Origin: Mesaphorura yosii
Taxonomy: Eukaryota > Arthropoda > Collembola > Poduromorpha > Tullbergiidae
Assembly (NCBI GenBank): GCA_009869945.1
Contig: WIXG01000093.1
Location: 171,579 to 235,578 of the forward strand
Direction: 5' to 3'
DNA length: 64,000 nt
How positions within the stretch are numbered: position 1 is the stretch's first letter; the number at the start of each line of letters is the position of its first letter. The position numbers were made by a program, and so were the translations under genes. Positions 1 to 12,932 of the stretch are shown piece by piece. The notes beneath the pieces were generated by a model, which saw only the letters and a program-made list of their open reading frames with translations, was not told the DNA's origin and made no database searches.

Positions 1-1396
1 GCTCTGCACTACAATCTCATTAATTTAAACACTGATGGGATGCTGATGATGATGAAGGAAAGATTTATCATGGAGCATTATTCTCGAGTCGAGAAATTCC
101 TAAAGACGAAGATTTTAGACTCGCTCAAGATTTTCAGCACCACGCACAAGCGCAACGAGCTGGACTTCAAGTGTTTTAATCCTCTCTTTGCTGTTCTGCT
201 CTCCGGCATTTGGAAGATGATCCTTTGATTTTTGCGCCTCGCAAAATGAGATTAAAATCAAGCAAATTGCGTGGGCAATAGTCACACTTTTAAGTTGTGC
301 TTTTACAGCGGCAGCCAAACCAGCCGCGACTTGTTCGGTGCATTAATCCGTATTATTGTGTAAGACTTAATTGGGAAAAATTATGATTACATTTGGTAAC
401 AGCCGAGCAGCTTTGCTTTACTTTGCTCTCATCGTGGTAATGAGATGTAGATGAAAAAAGTTTTTAAGTAGATTCAAAGCGTGGGATTCAAAATAAAAAG
501 TTTTCTTAACCCTTTTTTGTAAATTAGACTAACGAATGTCATACAGCGCATACCGCCCGTGCTATGCGCAGAGCGCAAGCGGCTCCGGTACCAATTTTTA
601 ATGAAGTCTTGCATTAACCAACACGACCAAGCCAAGCAGGTCTGCACGTATTTGTCTTGATTTGTACACGCGGAGTAGAAAAAGTCATGATTATGATTTA
701 AGACTTTGTAACAAGATGAAGAAGAAAATAAGATTTTTTGTGAGCGTAGTTCGTTAAACGCGGCCTGCTGTCGGCATCTCTTTTGTGGCAGGCAGAAGCG
801 CAATGCTTGAGAGAAAATACTCGACCACGAACGATAATATTTTGTTCGAATGAAGAATTCGTGTAATGGATTTCAGTTAAAATAAAAATTTTGATTGAAT
901 TTCTTATCTACGGGCTGACTGACTGCTCTGCGCTTTGCGGAGTAATGCGTGTAAATAAAATGCATTAATATTAAAATGAAACGAATTTAACTTGAAGGCA
1001 TATCGCATAATGCGTTCGATTGTGCTCCGTCCGAGTCTGCTCGTAATAATAAGTAATATATTACTCCTGTCCTGAATCCGTGTCTTTCATTCGTGCCGTG
1101 TCTTGCCTTGCCTTTCGCTGGTATGTGATCTTATGAATATGGACTTTGTTGCCGCCAAGTGACCCGTCCCGTCCCGCTCGCTCGCAGTAGCAACACAGCA
1201 CAGCACAGTACTTGATTATAATCTGAACCTCATTCATTTTATAAAGTGTCTACGGATAAGTTGGGGTTATGAGTAATACGATTTACGAGTCGTCTGCCCT
1301 TTCGGCCTTGTCAACATGATCATAGTCGTATAAATAAATTCTACACTTGTAGAGAAATAAAAGATCCACCAATATGGAACCCAGGCACGGTACACC

Positions 1397-1416
1397 GCAA
1401 CGCAATGCAGTGCAGC
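1397..1416. repeat. Degenerate GCANN pentamer array
   Basis: GCA occurs at 1397, 1402, 1407 and 1412, an exact 5-bp register with variable spacer bases. Confidence 0.7.
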
Positions 1417-1643
1417 CACGGTACGGCGTAGCTTGGACAAGTGAGAAGGAGAGAATAAATAATGGTTTAATTTTTTTGGTCCTTTTTACACCCGAATCGT
1501 TTAAAAAGTCATAAATTTAGTTAAAAGTGTGTAAGAGAGAAGAATTGGGTTGGGTTCCAAGGAGGAAGAGAAATAAAATATATGTCTCTCCAAAATATAT
1601 CTATATATAATTGTAATGTAATATGTAATGGCAATCGGAGGAC

Positions 1644-1663
1644 GCACGGCACAGCACGGCACT
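1644..1663. repeat. Degenerate GCANN pentamer array
   Basis: GCA occurs at 1644, 1649, 1654 and 1659 in the form GCACG GCACA GCACG GCACT. A related pair follows at 1709 and 1714. Confidence 0.75.
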
Positions 1664-2322
1664 GTGGCGAAGCGAAGGGTGAATCAACAGGAGCACAAAA
1701 AATGCCATGCACTGCACTGAATTGCAAGAAATCTCGGGCCAAAAGTCGAAAGCGAAATGGTTCGCATTCAAAATTGACAAAATGGCAAGAGCCTGGCTAA
1801 ATCGAGTGTGCACAAGGAAATGGAGAAATCGTCACCGAGTCTATGCCGCCGCTGTGTCGTGCCTGCTGCATAATAATGTCATGCCGTGTAAAAACACACA
1901 AGTTTTTAAAGTCGTATTATGAAGCCGTAAAAATTGTCCTCTGGCCTTTCTCGGTATCTCGATGATAATGACGGAGGAGACGACAGGACTTGTGTCGTGC
2001 GCATTGTCGTCCCGTGCCGTGCTTGTATGCACTATAAGTCTGGGAGCAGTAGAAGTAGAGTAGAGTGTGCCACGGAGGGCGAGAAAAGATATGAATGGCT
2101 ATTGCATTTTTACGAGACAATTTTATATACATTTTTATCTTTAGTTTCATTACATGCCAAAATGTCATGATTTTTCCACCACGCACGCACTCGCACTCTT
2201 TTTACAAAAGCTGGGCTCGGAGGCTGAGGAAGCAGGCAGTTTTTCTTTTCCCGGTGAACCCCACGACAATGACTCCATAATTCTTTTGACTAAATATCAT
2301 CACAATCATTTTCACCCGTAAC

Positions 2323-2352
2323 GCAGCGCATTGCAGCACAATGCAGTGCAGT
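2323..2352. repeat. Degenerate GCANN pentamer array, six units
   Basis: GCA falls at 2323, 2328, 2333, 2343 and 2348, with ACA in place of GCA at 2338. The register is kept for 30 bp although the remaining bases vary. Confidence 0.75.
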
Positions 2353-5300
2353 GTGGGTAATGTTATGGATATGGTCGCATACGATGACTTCGTCGTTTCG
2401 GCGTGTCTTTCTGACTTTCACCCCATAAACGCATTATATTGGATAATATTTATTGTTGCAATTGCATTTAGCCAGCAGCAGCCTTTGGCCTTCATGTTCG
2501 CACGTTTCCGAATCCATTTAAAGAAACATGTGCATAAGATTTGTTGCCTCTCCTTCCGTAATAAGTTTATATTGAGTTTAAAATGAATTGGCTTTATTCA
2601 CTGCACTCGCACGCTTTACAAGTTCATTTTTAAGGGATTGTTGATATTTATGGGCGCGGAGGAAGAATGGCACGGCAAGCAGGAGTTTATAAATCTTCCG
2701 AGCCGCTGCAGCTCAGCACACGGCTAAAGTGAATCTCAATTAGTTTATACACATTTTGGCGGATTCCAACCCATTTGTCATTCGCTAATGTGATTTTAAT
2801 AATTTTTTACTCGATTCCGTGCACTTTGTGTGCACGCCCTTCCCGCCGCTGTACAAGCAGAGATTTATTTTATCGCCTTCATGCATGTACCGTCACAATT
2901 TTATGGATTCCCAATCCAATTTATAATCAACGCGCATGCATCGCGGACCGAAGCGCTGGCCATGCTCGTGCATTGCTACTGCCGATGATTAGTAAAATGT
3001 AAATAGAAAGAGTCCATGACTCGTATTTAATGTTTGACTTTCTTCCTGCCTGCCTGCCCAATTTTGTTCACGTTGGCGCAAAATTGTCTGCCGCTCCGTT
3101 GCTTGTTGCTTTTACTCACTCCCCTCTTTTAATTTTGTATAATTTTCTTATTGTCTTGGTCCTCTCCGTTCCAACACCCATTATTTCAAGATGTTGTGAA
3201 ATTAATGTTGTAAATGGCTGTTTTTATAGCAAATACCATTACACGGCCCGGCCAGCCGGTATGCCGAGACTGCGCTGGTCGGTCGGTCTTCTTTTTGTTG
3301 ATCTTGGTGAAAGTTTTACGGCCATAATAGGATTTTAAGGGTATTTTTATTATTTCGGGTGGTCTTGATGCACTTTATGGGGTTCGGCCTCTATTGTTGT
3401 GTGTACCCGATTTAATATCACCAGGAATTGCAATAAGAATAGGCAGTCGAGTGGATTGCTGGGCCGGCTTGCACGAGTACGAATTCAGAGCAAACAGCAA
3501 ACAAGCACAACACAACAAAGTGAGCGCAAAGTTTTGATGGTCGTTTGAAGGGGGTCATAAACTCTTGCGTGTGCATGGTTTTATGGGGCCATTGAATGTT
3601 CATTGAAGGAGAGTCGGAGAGAAAGTCCAAGTTGACATTTTACTTATTAAACTACGGGACTTTGGACTCTCCATTGTTAAGACTCGTAAAAATGCGCTTT
3701 TACACGCATTTCTTTTATCCACAGTTTCATTGAGATTGCCACCACAGCTCCGCTGCTCGGTCGGAGTATTCTAATATATTTAAGTAAAAGTTTCTCTCTC
3801 GATCTTTGATGGGTACTTGGGTCACCCAAAATCACCTTCCAAATTACTCCTTTGATTACACTTTCTTTTGTCTGCTGCCAAGTCAAGTACATTTATACAA
3901 TTGAGTCTCGTCCGTTGCAGCAAAAGCACAGCACGCCTGATCCGCTTTCTTGACTCGGCCCGCAGAAAGAAGCAAAAGCAGATCTCTGCATTGTCTCAGC
4001 TCCACCACAATTATTTGGTTTTTCATTTCATTTTTGCGCACGGGCTGTCTGCCGCTACCGCTGTGGCTGCGGCCAAGTCTTCATTTACGACTTGTAATTC
4101 GGTGACAATGAGTCTCGACTCTGCTTTTTTATGTCTTTTAATAGCATTAATAGCCGTCATTATATTAATATGGCCTACCCGAGCATGTCAGCGAGTAGTA
4201 ATGATTTTTGATTTTCCCATACTTCGTTTTTCGGATTTCTTGTCCCCATTTTATTTCCCTTCACAAAACTTATCGTGAGGACAAGTTTTCTTTATTCGTT
4301 TAATTTTATTACTGTTTTATGAGGTGTTAAAACAAGACGCTGAACAGAGAACAGGATTTGCTATAAAACTCAGAGCAAGAGCAATGCATGACGGAAGAGG
4401 ATTAGCCAAACTAATTTTGAGTTGTTACTTCACTCGTATTTTGTATTTGCACGATTGCTGACACTGACAAAGGGTGAGTGACACCGGAGCATCGCCGCAA
4501 TGCGCAACACTCAAAGGGATTACTGAATTTCGCGGTGGGTCGTTTCACACTGTCATTCGCCACTCATTTTTCGTATTTAGCGAAGCGTCAGCGTGAGCGG
4601 CATGAGTAAGAATTTTGTCACATCGTCAAAATATGCCATACACATTAATTTACGACCTCAGCCTTCCCATTTCAGGAGACCTTGCAATTGTAATTGAAAT
4701 GAGTTTCGTCGTCTCGCGTGGGTTACCTCGGTGTGAATGCTCATAAAAACAATAAAAATTATGCGCAAAGATGAGCAAGTCAGAGCGACTCTGCAACAAA
4801 ACTTGTCCAATCAATTTTTTCCGACGCGCTGTGGGGTTGTAAAATATTCATAATCATGAACCGTGAGCACTTGTACCGTTTTATTATCGCGAGATTACAT
4901 GTGCATAGTCGCTTCAAAGGGAGGAGTCGCTGCAATTTTTTGGTAAATTTTTATTTTTTGTATTTTATCACTTTAACACTTGGCGGCCGAGGTTCGAGTT
5001 ATTCACACCTTCTCCCACCACCGAGCATTGCGCGTTTATGCGCACAAACGCATAAACGAGGAATAAATTAATAAAACACTCGAAGAAGTGAAAAAATGAA
5101 GTGCAGCACTTCTGCGGTTACACAATTTGAGCAAATGGCTCTGCATGGCATGCCACGACAAGGAAGAGCAGGCGCGCAGGCAGGCGGACGAACACACATG
5201 AATTAAAAGTAATGATAAGGTGAGACGATGATGTATAATTTTTCCGAAATTAAAATCGTATTGAATTGAAACGATGATCATGACGATGATTACGATTCTT

Positions 5301-6253
5301 GTACACGTTCGTTGTGGTCTGAGTTTCCCGTGCCATTCAATTGTAGCGTGTGTGATTCGAATTACAGCGCAGGTTGTATTAAAAGGTATGTAATTTTGTA
5401 TTTAAAATAAAATTATACTTATTGAGTGTGCTGCATGCGATGCGAGCGAGGAATTGTGAAGAGGCCGGACTCTCGAGTCACGGAGACCGCAGAGCACTTG
5501 CACTTGATGAAGTACGGCCAAGCGGATCTTTCACGAGTATGAGAAAAGTTAATGTAGAAAATTACAGGTTACGTTCTTTTATTTGGTTGTAAAGTATAAT
5601 AATACTGTAACACTTTGCCTAGCATCCTCGGCTGCTCCTCTCCGTAATGTCTTTCTGAACTCCCAGCCTCTTAATTATCATTGTAAATTTTTATTGCATG
5701 CTGAGTGTAATCGCAGCAAAAAAAAACGAACGACCGAAAGAATTGAAATCCTCCTCTTTTTAGTGCACTGGCTGTTTTTACGATCTATTTTATTCCCTGC
5801 CTTTATCTCCACTCCGGCATGGCGCATTACGCTTACGCACCGAAATCTGTCCGTAATTTCTGTTGCTGTTGTTGTCTTTCCATTTGATGGCCGTGAAGCA
5901 GGCTCTAATTCGTTTTATTGCTGCTTGCGAGTCGTGTACAGTTAATTAACATGATTAAATGCACAAATGCCATATAATCAGAGTCAAACGTGTGTGATTA
6001 CTTCACACGTTCCAGAATTTACGACCTTTTCATGAGCGGCACAAATTGACAGCTGCAGTGCAGTGCGGAACTCACAGCATTTGCAGTGACATTTATAGCT
6101 ACTAAAAAGTGACACTCTGCCAAAGCAGCCTGCAGTCCGTGATTTACGGTGGCAAATGCGATCGAGTTCGACGCGACGTCAAGTTGCTACGATAATGATA
6201 ATGATGATGACGATTTGATGAAGGTCGGAGCAGGCAGACAGGCAGACAGACAC

Positions 6254-6272
6254 GTCAGCATGGCATGCTGAC
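6254..6272. repeat. 19-bp palindrome with 9-bp perfect arms
   Basis: GTCAGCATG and CATGCTGAC flank a single G. GGCAG at 6241-6245 and CTGCC at 6272-6276 extend the symmetry loosely. It could be a dimeric factor site or a cruciform-prone repeat. Confidence 0.8.
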
Positions 6273-6443
6273 TGCCAGTTTGCTCTCGTCTCTCGTGTTA
6301 TTGTTATTAGCGTTTTCTTCTTGTGTTGTTAAATTTTGACTTATTGACATATCATGTGATGATGATGATAAATAGGCTCTGCAGACTTGCTTGCGATGAA
6401 TGAAGGCCTGCCTGGCTCGCAGCAACAAAAACTAAACTCAACT

Positions 6444-6463
6444 TGACTGACTGACTGACTGAC
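6444..6463. repeat. (TGAC)5 microsatellite
   Basis: Five perfect TGAC units lie in the probable 5' intron of exd. Confidence 0.9.
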
Positions 6464-9400
6464 TTTTTACAACAATAATAAGAATAATAATAAAAGGAAG
6501 TTCAAGTCACTCATAATAAGATATATTATAACTCGTTGTAGCCTGCACACGGAGTTTAAGATTAATATTGCTGTTGCCTGAGCCCATGACCTGCCTCTAC
6601 CTCGCCTTTATTGTAACCAGCAGCCAAACAAATCATCGTAATAACCAGCACGACGGCTGCTTCTGACTCTGCCGCTGGTAAAAATATTGGTGAAAGTCAG
6701 AAAGGTTAATAGATTCTATGAATCCGAGGTGTAGAGGCCTAATAAAAGGGCAACGGGAGTGAAACAAAGTATGTGACATGGAAAAGCGCTCAGGAACTCC
6801 GAGAGCAGCAGCAGCGGTACGGCCGCACTCTGGGAAGCAGAGACAGGAATGTGAAGATGAAAGATGGTCTGGGGTTCTTGCCAAAAGAAAACGCAACCAG
6901 CGAAATGTAACTTTTCCCATTTCTTACAATTCAAAGGAAGAAATGCGGGCCCAAGGCCGCTTTGTACGCTGTATTGCCATATCACGAGGAAATGCTCAGC
7001 GAAAGCAACAAGAAAGAGACGGACGGTTTTATTGATTGAATACAACATTTTTTGTACATTTCTTTCCGACTTTTTTCTTTTTCTTTTCCTCCCCTAATGC
7101 CATCCCTGAACGTTGAGCTTCACCGTAACTCTTCTGCGCTGCTTACGCTGCTGTGCCGTGAAAGTTTGGTCGGCGGCCCGGATGATGATGATCATGATGA
7201 TGATACGGGAAAATGAATCCTGGGGATTTGCTATTTCCAAGTAGCAGCAGTCGTGCAATGTTGGCAGGCAGGAGACGGCAGCGAACGGTCGTGGCTTGGA
7301 GAGTGAGAATATTGGATATTGCCAGATAGACGGATCGGAGATAGATACAAGTCGAGAGGGATACTTTATTGCCATTGCACCACAGCAGAATAGAGCTACG
7401 AGGCTACGACGACACGAGCTCGATAACATTTGATATTGTAGTTAGTCGTCTTCCTGCCAGCGCTGCGCGAGAATTCTGCGAGGCGTGGAATGTACGTGAG
7501 TAGACAGAAAAAAGTGAGCTAAATGTCACTCACTCACTTTCCGTAACCCAGCAAGCAGCAATTCCTAAATATTCGAGATTCTCTCCGCATTAAAGGAATC
7601 TAATAATATTAAGAATGCTTTCATTTAATGCCCGTGCCCGAGTGAGTATGCTTATGCTTGTCATACCCGACTCAATGTGTATAATGGATGGAGCTCATGG
7701 AATTGGAATGGAATGAAAATAGGAAATTGTATGCATACCTACGAATACGAATACTCATTGGGGATACGCTGAACAGCAAAACGCGCTGTTTACTGTTTAC
7801 AGCGAGCCGGAATTTTGGGGACAGACAAGAAAAATCCATCTCTCTTTAATTATATTTCCATGTCGAGCCTTGCCTACGCTACGTGCGAACTCAATTCTGC
7901 ACTGTAATTGAGTTTCGTCCTCGGCTGGTCATCGCGTCGTACGTGTTTTTTGTGTTGCTGCTGCTGGATGCTGGCTGTTGCGGAGTTAATTGGTTGATGG
8001 CGAGATCAGTCGACGAACGCGAATGCCTGCTAATGACAGATGAATAAATGAAGTTACGATCCATACTCGAGTCGAGACACACGTGCATGCTGTTTTCTAT
8101 TTTATCCGCCCGCAACAATTTCTCCCACTTGACCAACTGGACGACAAACCGCACAGCACAGCTTGAAATGAGTGGTTCTCCATTATAATTAGCATCGTGC
8201 ATTAATTGCACGTATCGGCGCACTGCTTTGATACTCCGTCCGTTTGTTGTGTTTGTAAATTTGATGTGGACGTGAGCAAATTTTAGAGGAACCGCAAGCT
8301 GGACTCCACGCACTGTGGCTAAATGGATCTGACATGGCCTCTGTAAATTGCTAATCGTGTGGTCAGCATTTTGAATTTGTGCTCGCGTCATGTTGCGACG
8401 TGAAGCTTAAGGGTTTAATTAAATTTCATTTGACGCTGCTGCTACCAGATTTACCAAGCTTTTCTATTTTTAATCAGAGCGTGCGCGAACGCATAAAGCA
8501 ATTACAAGGTTTCGTAAATATGGAAAATGGATTTGAGTTATAAGCTTTATAATTACTTTATCCCTCCTCTGATGCGCTGGGTGGCTGTCTGCTTTCCCCG
8601 CACGAATGAATAAATAAAGCCTTCTGAATCTTTTATCGCACAAATTGGAAGGTGATGCCACTTTCTCATTTGAGTGCACGTATTTATCTGCTGCGCAGTC
8701 TGACGAACACGAAATAATTGCACGAGGTCCCACACTTGGTTTGGCTTTCGGGTCTCTGAGCGCGTACGTACGCCTCCATGCTTCTTCTCGTGTGCTATTA
8801 TAATTGACATTAATGACATTAAATCAATAGAGAAACAACAGCGTGGAGAAGGCGAGAGAAAGTAAGCGATTGCTAATGCAAATAACGCACCGGGTGAACA
8901 CGTACCAAAATTCATGGAGCTGAGCATTTTGGTTTATGGGTTCATGATGCTCTTCGAGCTGCGATCGCACAGCAGAGACCAGGTCGGAGTCTAATGATAA
9001 TAAATACAGGTTGTACGAGAACACGTACGTACGCAGTGCAGCGCCCTTCTATCTTCTTCATTGTGTGCTGTACTTTGTCCTGTATCATAATGATGATGCA
9101 CTTCTATTGATTTTCCCAGTTTGTGCCTGTGCTTTCTCTCATCTTTCTCCCCGTACCAGTGCCAGTGCCTGTGCACTGGCACGTTTCTTGCCTTCCATTA
9201 TTATTCTCCGCTGCTGCTGCTGCTTTCCAAGCCTCGTGCGTACTTTTTTAATCAGGCAAATGGCAATAAAATATCATGCTCTCAGCCCGGTCTGGCACGT
9301 GAGAGGCAGAAGTACGGCAGCAAGTTGCAAGAGATGAAATATAATTATACACAGAGTCAGTCTTCCCCAGACTAGTCATGGCTTCGGCTTCGACAAACTT

Positions 9401-9930
9401 AACTCCACTTCCTCTTTTCTCTCGCTGCTTCTCTTCCCCGCTTTCATTTTGAGTGACTCGTGGTTTACTTTCTCTCCGTTGCATTGCATGGATTCGGCAG
9501 AATTATTTCCCTTCCATTGGAATTCTATTTTACTGCACGTATCCCATTACAGTGTTTGTATATTTGAGTTTGATATCATGAATGACGATGATATGATGTA
9601 TGCATGCAGTGTAGAGCGAGCAAGAGCAAGCTCGGGTATTTTGCAGTGCCGGCAATGCAGAGTAGAACAGAAAGTTGAGGATGCTCGATGGGGAAGGAAA
9701 TCGGCTTGCATTTTGTGCAGCACACTTCTGTCTGTCTCTCATGCTCTGAAAATTTACTTTCCAGCCGCCTAAGCCCGGCGCTGAATGTGATATACGACGT
9801 ACGGCATGACTTGCTTGTATTTTGGGAAAAGCTTCCATACAGTCGGATTCCTTTCCCGTTCCCGTATTCAAGACTTATTTGGCTGCACATTTGCCATCCG
9901 CGCCGTGCCGCACGCGTGTAATGTTTGCCA

Positions 9931-9950
9931 CTGCTGCTGCTGCTGCTGCT
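9931..9950. repeat. CTG trinucleotide run
   Basis: Six CTG units plus CT lie in intronic DNA. A shorter run is at 9211-9224. Confidence 0.9.
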
Positions 9951-10144
9951 CTCAAGTTTGTACTTTTCTCTCGCTCTCGCTCTCTTTTCAATCCATTTCC
10001 TTCGATTCAGAAAATTCCCCTTTTCTCCGTCACCGACGCGAAACTGCTCGCAGAGTTCTCTTCAATTTCGTTCTGCTCAATTCGCACCGTAGTACAGGGC
10101 AGAGTGTATCGCAATGGCACAATAATGCCTTACTTTCTACCTTC

Positions 10145-10177
10145 GCAGCAGCAGCAAAAGACTGCTGCTGCTGCTGC
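10145..10177. repeat. CAG/CTG inverted repeat (hairpin-forming)
   Basis: GCAGCAGCAGC (10145-10155) is followed after 8 bases by GCTGCTGCTGCTGC (10164-10177). The arms pair over at least 11 bp. Confidence 0.85.
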
Positions 10178-10442
10178 AGATACGTATTTCTCCATTTCCA
10201 ACTCTCCCCTTGCGTCCTGCTTTCTCCCGTGTTTCGTGTTTGTACGCGATACGCTTCTTATTTGTAAGATTCATGTACAACTGCTTAGTTTGGAGCAGAG
10301 CAGAGCAACAAGGTCTGGGCCTTGAAGGTAATGCGGTGGAGGCAGCAAGCAGCAACATTATTATTGAACTCCGCTAACAATGAGTTATAACCTTACAAGC
10401 ACAACATTCCGGTCTCGGGATTATTCCTCCAGAATCCATATC

Positions 10443-10472
10443 CATTGCATTGCATTGCATTGCATTACATTG
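10443..10472. repeat. CATTG pentamer repeat, six units
   Basis: Four perfect CATTG units are followed by CATTA and CATTG. Confidence 0.9.
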
Positions 10473-12821
10473 CGTCTCGCAATCATTTTCTACCTAATTC
10501 TGGAGTGCTCGACTATACATCAATTCAATCCAATTCCAACTCAATCCATCCATCCATCTGTAATCCAGCCATAGCCAAACCGATTCCCGATTCCTGTAAC
10601 TAACACTTCTAATTTTGCGTACGTACAGCGTACAGTGCATGATTTATGTAGGCACTACTTTTTAAAGCCAAGTACGCCGAATTCGATGGAATCTGCAATC
10701 TGCTTAATAACTGTACTTTGCCATTGCCTTTGCTCGTTACACTGCAGTCTCGAATGAATGAATGGATAGCAGTGGGATTCGTGCTCCCTAATTGGCCCCG
10801 CTGAAAGGGTTCGAGTTCCAGCAGGAGCCTGAATAAAACCAAAAGTGAAACACAATTGTTAATTACTCGCTGCTGTGCTGCAGTTGTTCATTTCATGGAT
10901 TCGTGAACGAGCGAGCGGGGATTGAGTTACCTACGCTCACTCAGAGCCCGTGTTGTGTTTCTCTGTGTGAAAATTGGTTGGTGGTGGCTTTTCTCTCTTT
11001 TGTGTAATGCATTTTTTAAAAATACAAATGAGCAGTCGCACTGGCAGCCACTCACTCGTATGGAGCATGGCTGCCTTGCCTTGCCTTGTGTAGTTGTAGT
11101 AGAGTAACTTTTAACAATAAAAATTGAAATTTAAAAAGAGTGCACAAGAAAAGAATGAATTGGAATATTTTTATGAATAGGCTCGACGAGACGAGTTCGA
11201 GTAGCTCGTAGCTGCCTTTTTGTTTCGCTGCGTGTTCCTGTACGTGATATACACGTGTATTTTGTGTGAGACCAGACCAGACTTCTTTTGAATGAAAATA
11301 TAATTAGGCATATATGTTCGAGCTGCTGGAGTGTCGCTGCACACTCGCTGAATATTCGATTGTCTAACAATGTATTCTTGTATTACGTTTTTTACTTCTT
11401 TTCTATTATTATTACTGCGTTATTATTGTTCACCCTCTTCTCCAGGCTCATTGCCTATTGCCAGCTCACATTGGCCCTCGACAACAGCGAGCAGAGCAGC
11501 AGCGAAAGAAAGCGGCTCGCACTCGTGCGATTCATGACAAAAAGAGAACCAAACTGAACTAAACCAAGTCCATCACGTTTTCCGTCTACAATTTCAGTAA
11601 TAATGCGATGCAGTATGCAATGAGCAATGGTTTAAATAAAATTTTTGTGCAGCAGCAGCGACAGCAAATGCAGCACAGCTTCGTTAATACTTTAGTTAAA
11701 TTGTGTTTTGAGCTTCGTACTGTAGTGGTGAATTCAAAGTGCAGCGCAGGAGTCTTCTGCCTGCCTGCCTGGAATAGAAAACGGAGGGTCGCAGGATAAA
11801 TTGAAGAGCAGTTGACTGATGTGTGTTCCTTTTTCCTTTTCTCATCTTGTGCACTATTTTGATGTATTGTGAATGCCATGAATGAATCAAAAATGAATGA
11901 TTTAAAATGTGCATACGACCGTAGCGTAGCTGCACTCTGCACTCTGCAGCAGTTCGAAGTAATAACATAATGCAATTTCCTATTCTTTCTGCTTCCCTTC
12001 CGCCGACACCGCCTGCGCTGCGACGAGTTTGGTGTTTGGTCTCTGTTCTGTAATTAGAAGAAGTCCCCACGATTCCGAACCGTGCGCGCTGTTCAATTAG
12101 ATTTCGGATTAGGCATTTACATGCTCTCCGGGCTTTCTTGTCTGTTTGCTGCTCTGCCGCGAACTGCAAACAATCAATGCTCGAGACTGAGCGCCGTGTA
12201 GCGACGAAACATGACTACGACCTTGTGTGTTTTGCGACTTCATCGCGCATCGACACGGCTTTCGTCGACCCGTCGACCAATGCCAATAATTCTGTTAATC
12301 CATAATGGCCGAAGCAGCGGAAATGAAATGGTAAAATGGAAATTCAGCAGAATCGAAAATGCGTGTCGAACAAGCACAAAAGAAAAACACACAAGAATTG
12401 TCGCTTTTTTTGAATTCCGTCCCGTTTTTTATTATTTATTATGGGAAAACGGAATTTCATACTGCACACACACACGAAAAATTCATTCTGTCAAATAGCA
12501 AGCAGTAAATAGCATGGTACAATGGAACAGAATCTCACAGTCGATGTCCCACGTCCCGAGCGACGAGTTGACGACTAGAAATTTGTAGCCGTTGCCAGGA
12601 ATCACATTATTGGCCGGCTCCGTGACATTATCCGTTCTGCATTGCATTCTGTAAATGGGCGAGTTTAATGCGAACGGGTTACACATTTCTTATTCTCGAG
12701 CAGTGAATTGAGATTTTTTTTTACATCAAAATGGAAATGCGCTGTTAAATTAGTATTTCTTTACAAAATAATAATATTATTGAAAGCTTGCCAAACTGCC
12801 AGCATTCACTCTCACAGTCAA

Positions 12822-12836
12822 ACCGACCGACCGACC
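12822..12836. repeat. ACCG tetramer repeat
   Basis: Three ACCG units plus ACC form a short perfect repeat in the probable 5' intron of exd. Confidence 0.8.
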
Positions 12837-12912
12837 AACTTTTTGCCGACTACGGCATAAAACGGGCTTCGGTTCGGGTCCGGAACGGAGCAGAGTCATA
12901 AACGCGGCTGCG

Positions 12913-12932
12913 GCAGGGCAGCGCAGCGCAGT
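12913..12932. repeat. Degenerate GCANN pentamer array
   Basis: GCA occurs at 12913, 12918, 12923 and 12928. Confidence 0.75.

Noticed and set aside
9806-10325. Two overlapping + strand open frames of 153 and 167 codons
   Set aside because: They lie over CTG/CAG runs and pyrimidine-rich sequence in two frames at once, which is typical of low-complexity DNA and not coding.
10790-10840. GGTTCGAGTTCC resembling a tRNA B box
   Set aside because: The surrounding bases do not form a T stem or a paired acceptor stem on either strand.
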